Of a stretch of 6,177 bases of DNA, positions 5,494 to 6,177 are shown piece by piece. A program made the translations under genes and the position numbers. Origin of the DNA: JABSQH01 sp039194665 (GTDB lineage Bacteria; Actinomycetota; Acidimicrobiia; Acidimicrobiales; Ilumatobacteraceae); NCBI GenBank assembly GCA_039194665.1, contig JBCCVW010000245.1, positions 1 to 6,177 of the forward strand, written 5' to 3'. Under the pieces are notes generated by a model that saw nothing but the letters and a program-made list of their open reading frames with translations, did not search any database and had not been told where the DNA came from. Numbering within the stretch: position 1 is the first letter of the stretch; each line of letters opens with the position of its first letter.

Positions 5494-6120
5494 TCAGTGC
5501 GGGTTGAGGTCGAGCGCCACCCGCAGCCCGTCGAGCAACGCCTCGGTTGCCGGCCACGGCATGCTCGGACGGGAGCCCTGTAGATCGACGATGCCGTGGA
5601 TCCAGGTGTGCACCTGTACGGCGACGAAGAACGGATCGCGTTCGTCGTTCTGTGCTCGAAGGATGTCACCGACCGTGTCGACGAGCAGCTGAAACGCACT
5701 GTCGCCGTCGACGGTGGTGGTCGACGAGCCATCGAGCACACCGAGGTCGAGCTTGTTGGAGAACAACACGCGATAGCGACCCGGCCGCTCCATAGCGAAG
5801 CGGACGTAGGCCTGTCCCATCGTGGCGAATCGTTCGTAGGGGTCGTCGCTCGACGCTTGGGCATCGGCGAGCACACCCAGGAATTCGGCCCAGCTGTCGA
5901 GCACCGCGGCGCGTAGGAGGTCGACGTGGTTGTCGAAGTGGCGGTATACCGCCGTCGCCGACACGCCGGCTCGGCGGGCGACGGCACGGAGCGAGATGCT
6001 GTCGATGTCGCCGTGCGTCGCCATCAACTCAGAGGCGGCGTCGAGCAGCTCTTGGCGCAGCTTGTCGCCTTCGCCGCGCGGATTGCGCTGGCGTGCCGGG
6101 CGGTCGGTGACGGCGTTCAC
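5494..6120 (-). CDS. TetR-family transcriptional repressor with WHG-type C-terminal domain
   Basis: This is a 208-residue regulator, a usual size for the family. The N-terminal helix-turn-helix spans about 21-66: LRQELLDAASELMA, then SLRAVARRAGVSATAVYRHF (43-62), the classic TetR recognition pattern ending in YRHF. The C-terminal ligand/dimer domain has the RPGRYRVLFS block (112-121) and WIHGIVDL (173-180), consistent with the TetR_C_33/WHG group; the ligand is unknown. The GTG start at 6120 is the only in-frame candidate that keeps the whole HTH. It lies 18 bases after the ferredoxin stop on the same strand, so the two probably form one transcript that may be autoregulated; any promoter and operator would lie beyond the right edge. 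It converges on trmI with 6 bases between stops. Confidence 0.92.
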   Translation of the reverse strand: MNAVTDRPARQRNPRGEGDKLRQELLDAASELMATHGDIDSISLRAVARRAGVSATAVYRHFDNHVDLLRAAVLDSWAEFLGVLADAQASSDDPYERFATMGQAYVRFAMERPGRYRVLFSNKLDLGVLDGSSTTTVDGDSAFQLLVDTVGDILRAQNDERDPFFVAVQVHTWIHGIVDLQGSRPSMPWPATEALLDGLRVALDLNPH

Positions 6121-6138
6121 GTGGACCGCCCGCTCAGC

Positions 6139-6177
6139 TCACGGTTCGATGTAGATGCACTCGCCGGGGCACTCCTC
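6139..6177 (-). CDS. Ferredoxin, C-terminal 12 codons (runs off window)
   Basis: Read on the minus strand from the right edge, the codons give EECPGECIYIEP and a stop (TGA, 6141-6139). This is the characteristic end of small single-cluster [3Fe-4S]/[4Fe-4S] ferredoxins of actinobacteria, in which the final Cys-Pro supplies the last cluster ligand and the chain ends a few residues later. These carry electrons to cytochromes P450 and related oxygenases. The second Cys (GEC) is common in the subgroup and need not be a ligand. The rest of the gene, including the other cluster cysteines, is outside the window. A TetR gene follows 18 bases downstream on the same strand. Confidence 0.75.
   Translation of the reverse strand, partial: EECPGECIYIEP

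Noticed and set aside
6107..6123. GTGA-N6-TCAC and CACGTG palindromes over the tetR start as an operator
   Set aside because: Arms of only 4 and 3 bases are expected by chance in GC-rich DNA. The site lies inside the presumed ferredoxin-tetR transcript, not at a promoter.
5504..6154. Plus-strand open frames opposite tetR
   Set aside because: They are short, overlap each other in different frames, lack motifs, and are opposed to a clear TetR protein.

Overview
The window is GC-rich, almost gap-free bacterial DNA. GTG starts are common, adjacent genes overlap by 1 to 4 bases, and few genes have a Shine-Dalgarno sequence. Together with the protein families present (an actinobacterial-type TrmI, two class C penicillin-binding-protein paralogues, a holin-X-like membrane protein, and a ferredoxin ending in the ECPGEC signature), this suggests a high-GC actinobacterium. 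My best guess is a member of the Acidimicrobiia (Ilumatobacter-like). That placement comes from recalled family resemblance and no search was run.

Plus strand, 1-5487: the tail of an unidentified gene (1-105) overlaps the start of the first of two tandem D-Ala-D-Ala carboxypeptidase/endopeptidase genes of the S13/PBP4 family (102-1571 and 1584-3170). Both encode single-pass exported enzymes with complete SxxK, SxN and KTG active-site motifs. They are clearly paralogues from a local duplication. A stand-alone Lon N-terminal (substrate-binding-like) domain protein follows (3193-3813), probably with its own leaderless promoter. Next come three small proteins: a two-helix holin-X-like membrane protein (3828-4163), a 69-residue single-helix protein (4176-4385) and a very basic 103-residue protein of unknown function (4385-4696). 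The run ends with trmI, the tRNA m1A58 methyltransferase (4693-5487). Spacing from 102 to 5487 never exceeds 22 bases, so the block could be one transcription unit, with a possible internal promoter just before 3193.

Minus strand, 6177-5494: the last 12 codons of a ferredoxin gene run off the right edge (6139-6177), followed 18 bases later by a TetR-family repressor (5494-6120). The two look like an operon converging on trmI, with only 6 bases between the two stop codons.

The genes fall into three themes: peptidoglycan trimming at the envelope (the dac pair), a set of mostly uncharacterised membrane or basic small proteins coupled to tRNA modification, and a separate redox/regulator unit. 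I see no mobile element, CRISPR array, RNA gene or clear sign of horizontal transfer. No intergenic stretch approaches 300 bases. The most interesting items are the conserved membrane-exit motif and cysteine pair shared by the two PBP4 paralogues, and the small-protein trio translationally chained to trmI. I found no convincing new system.
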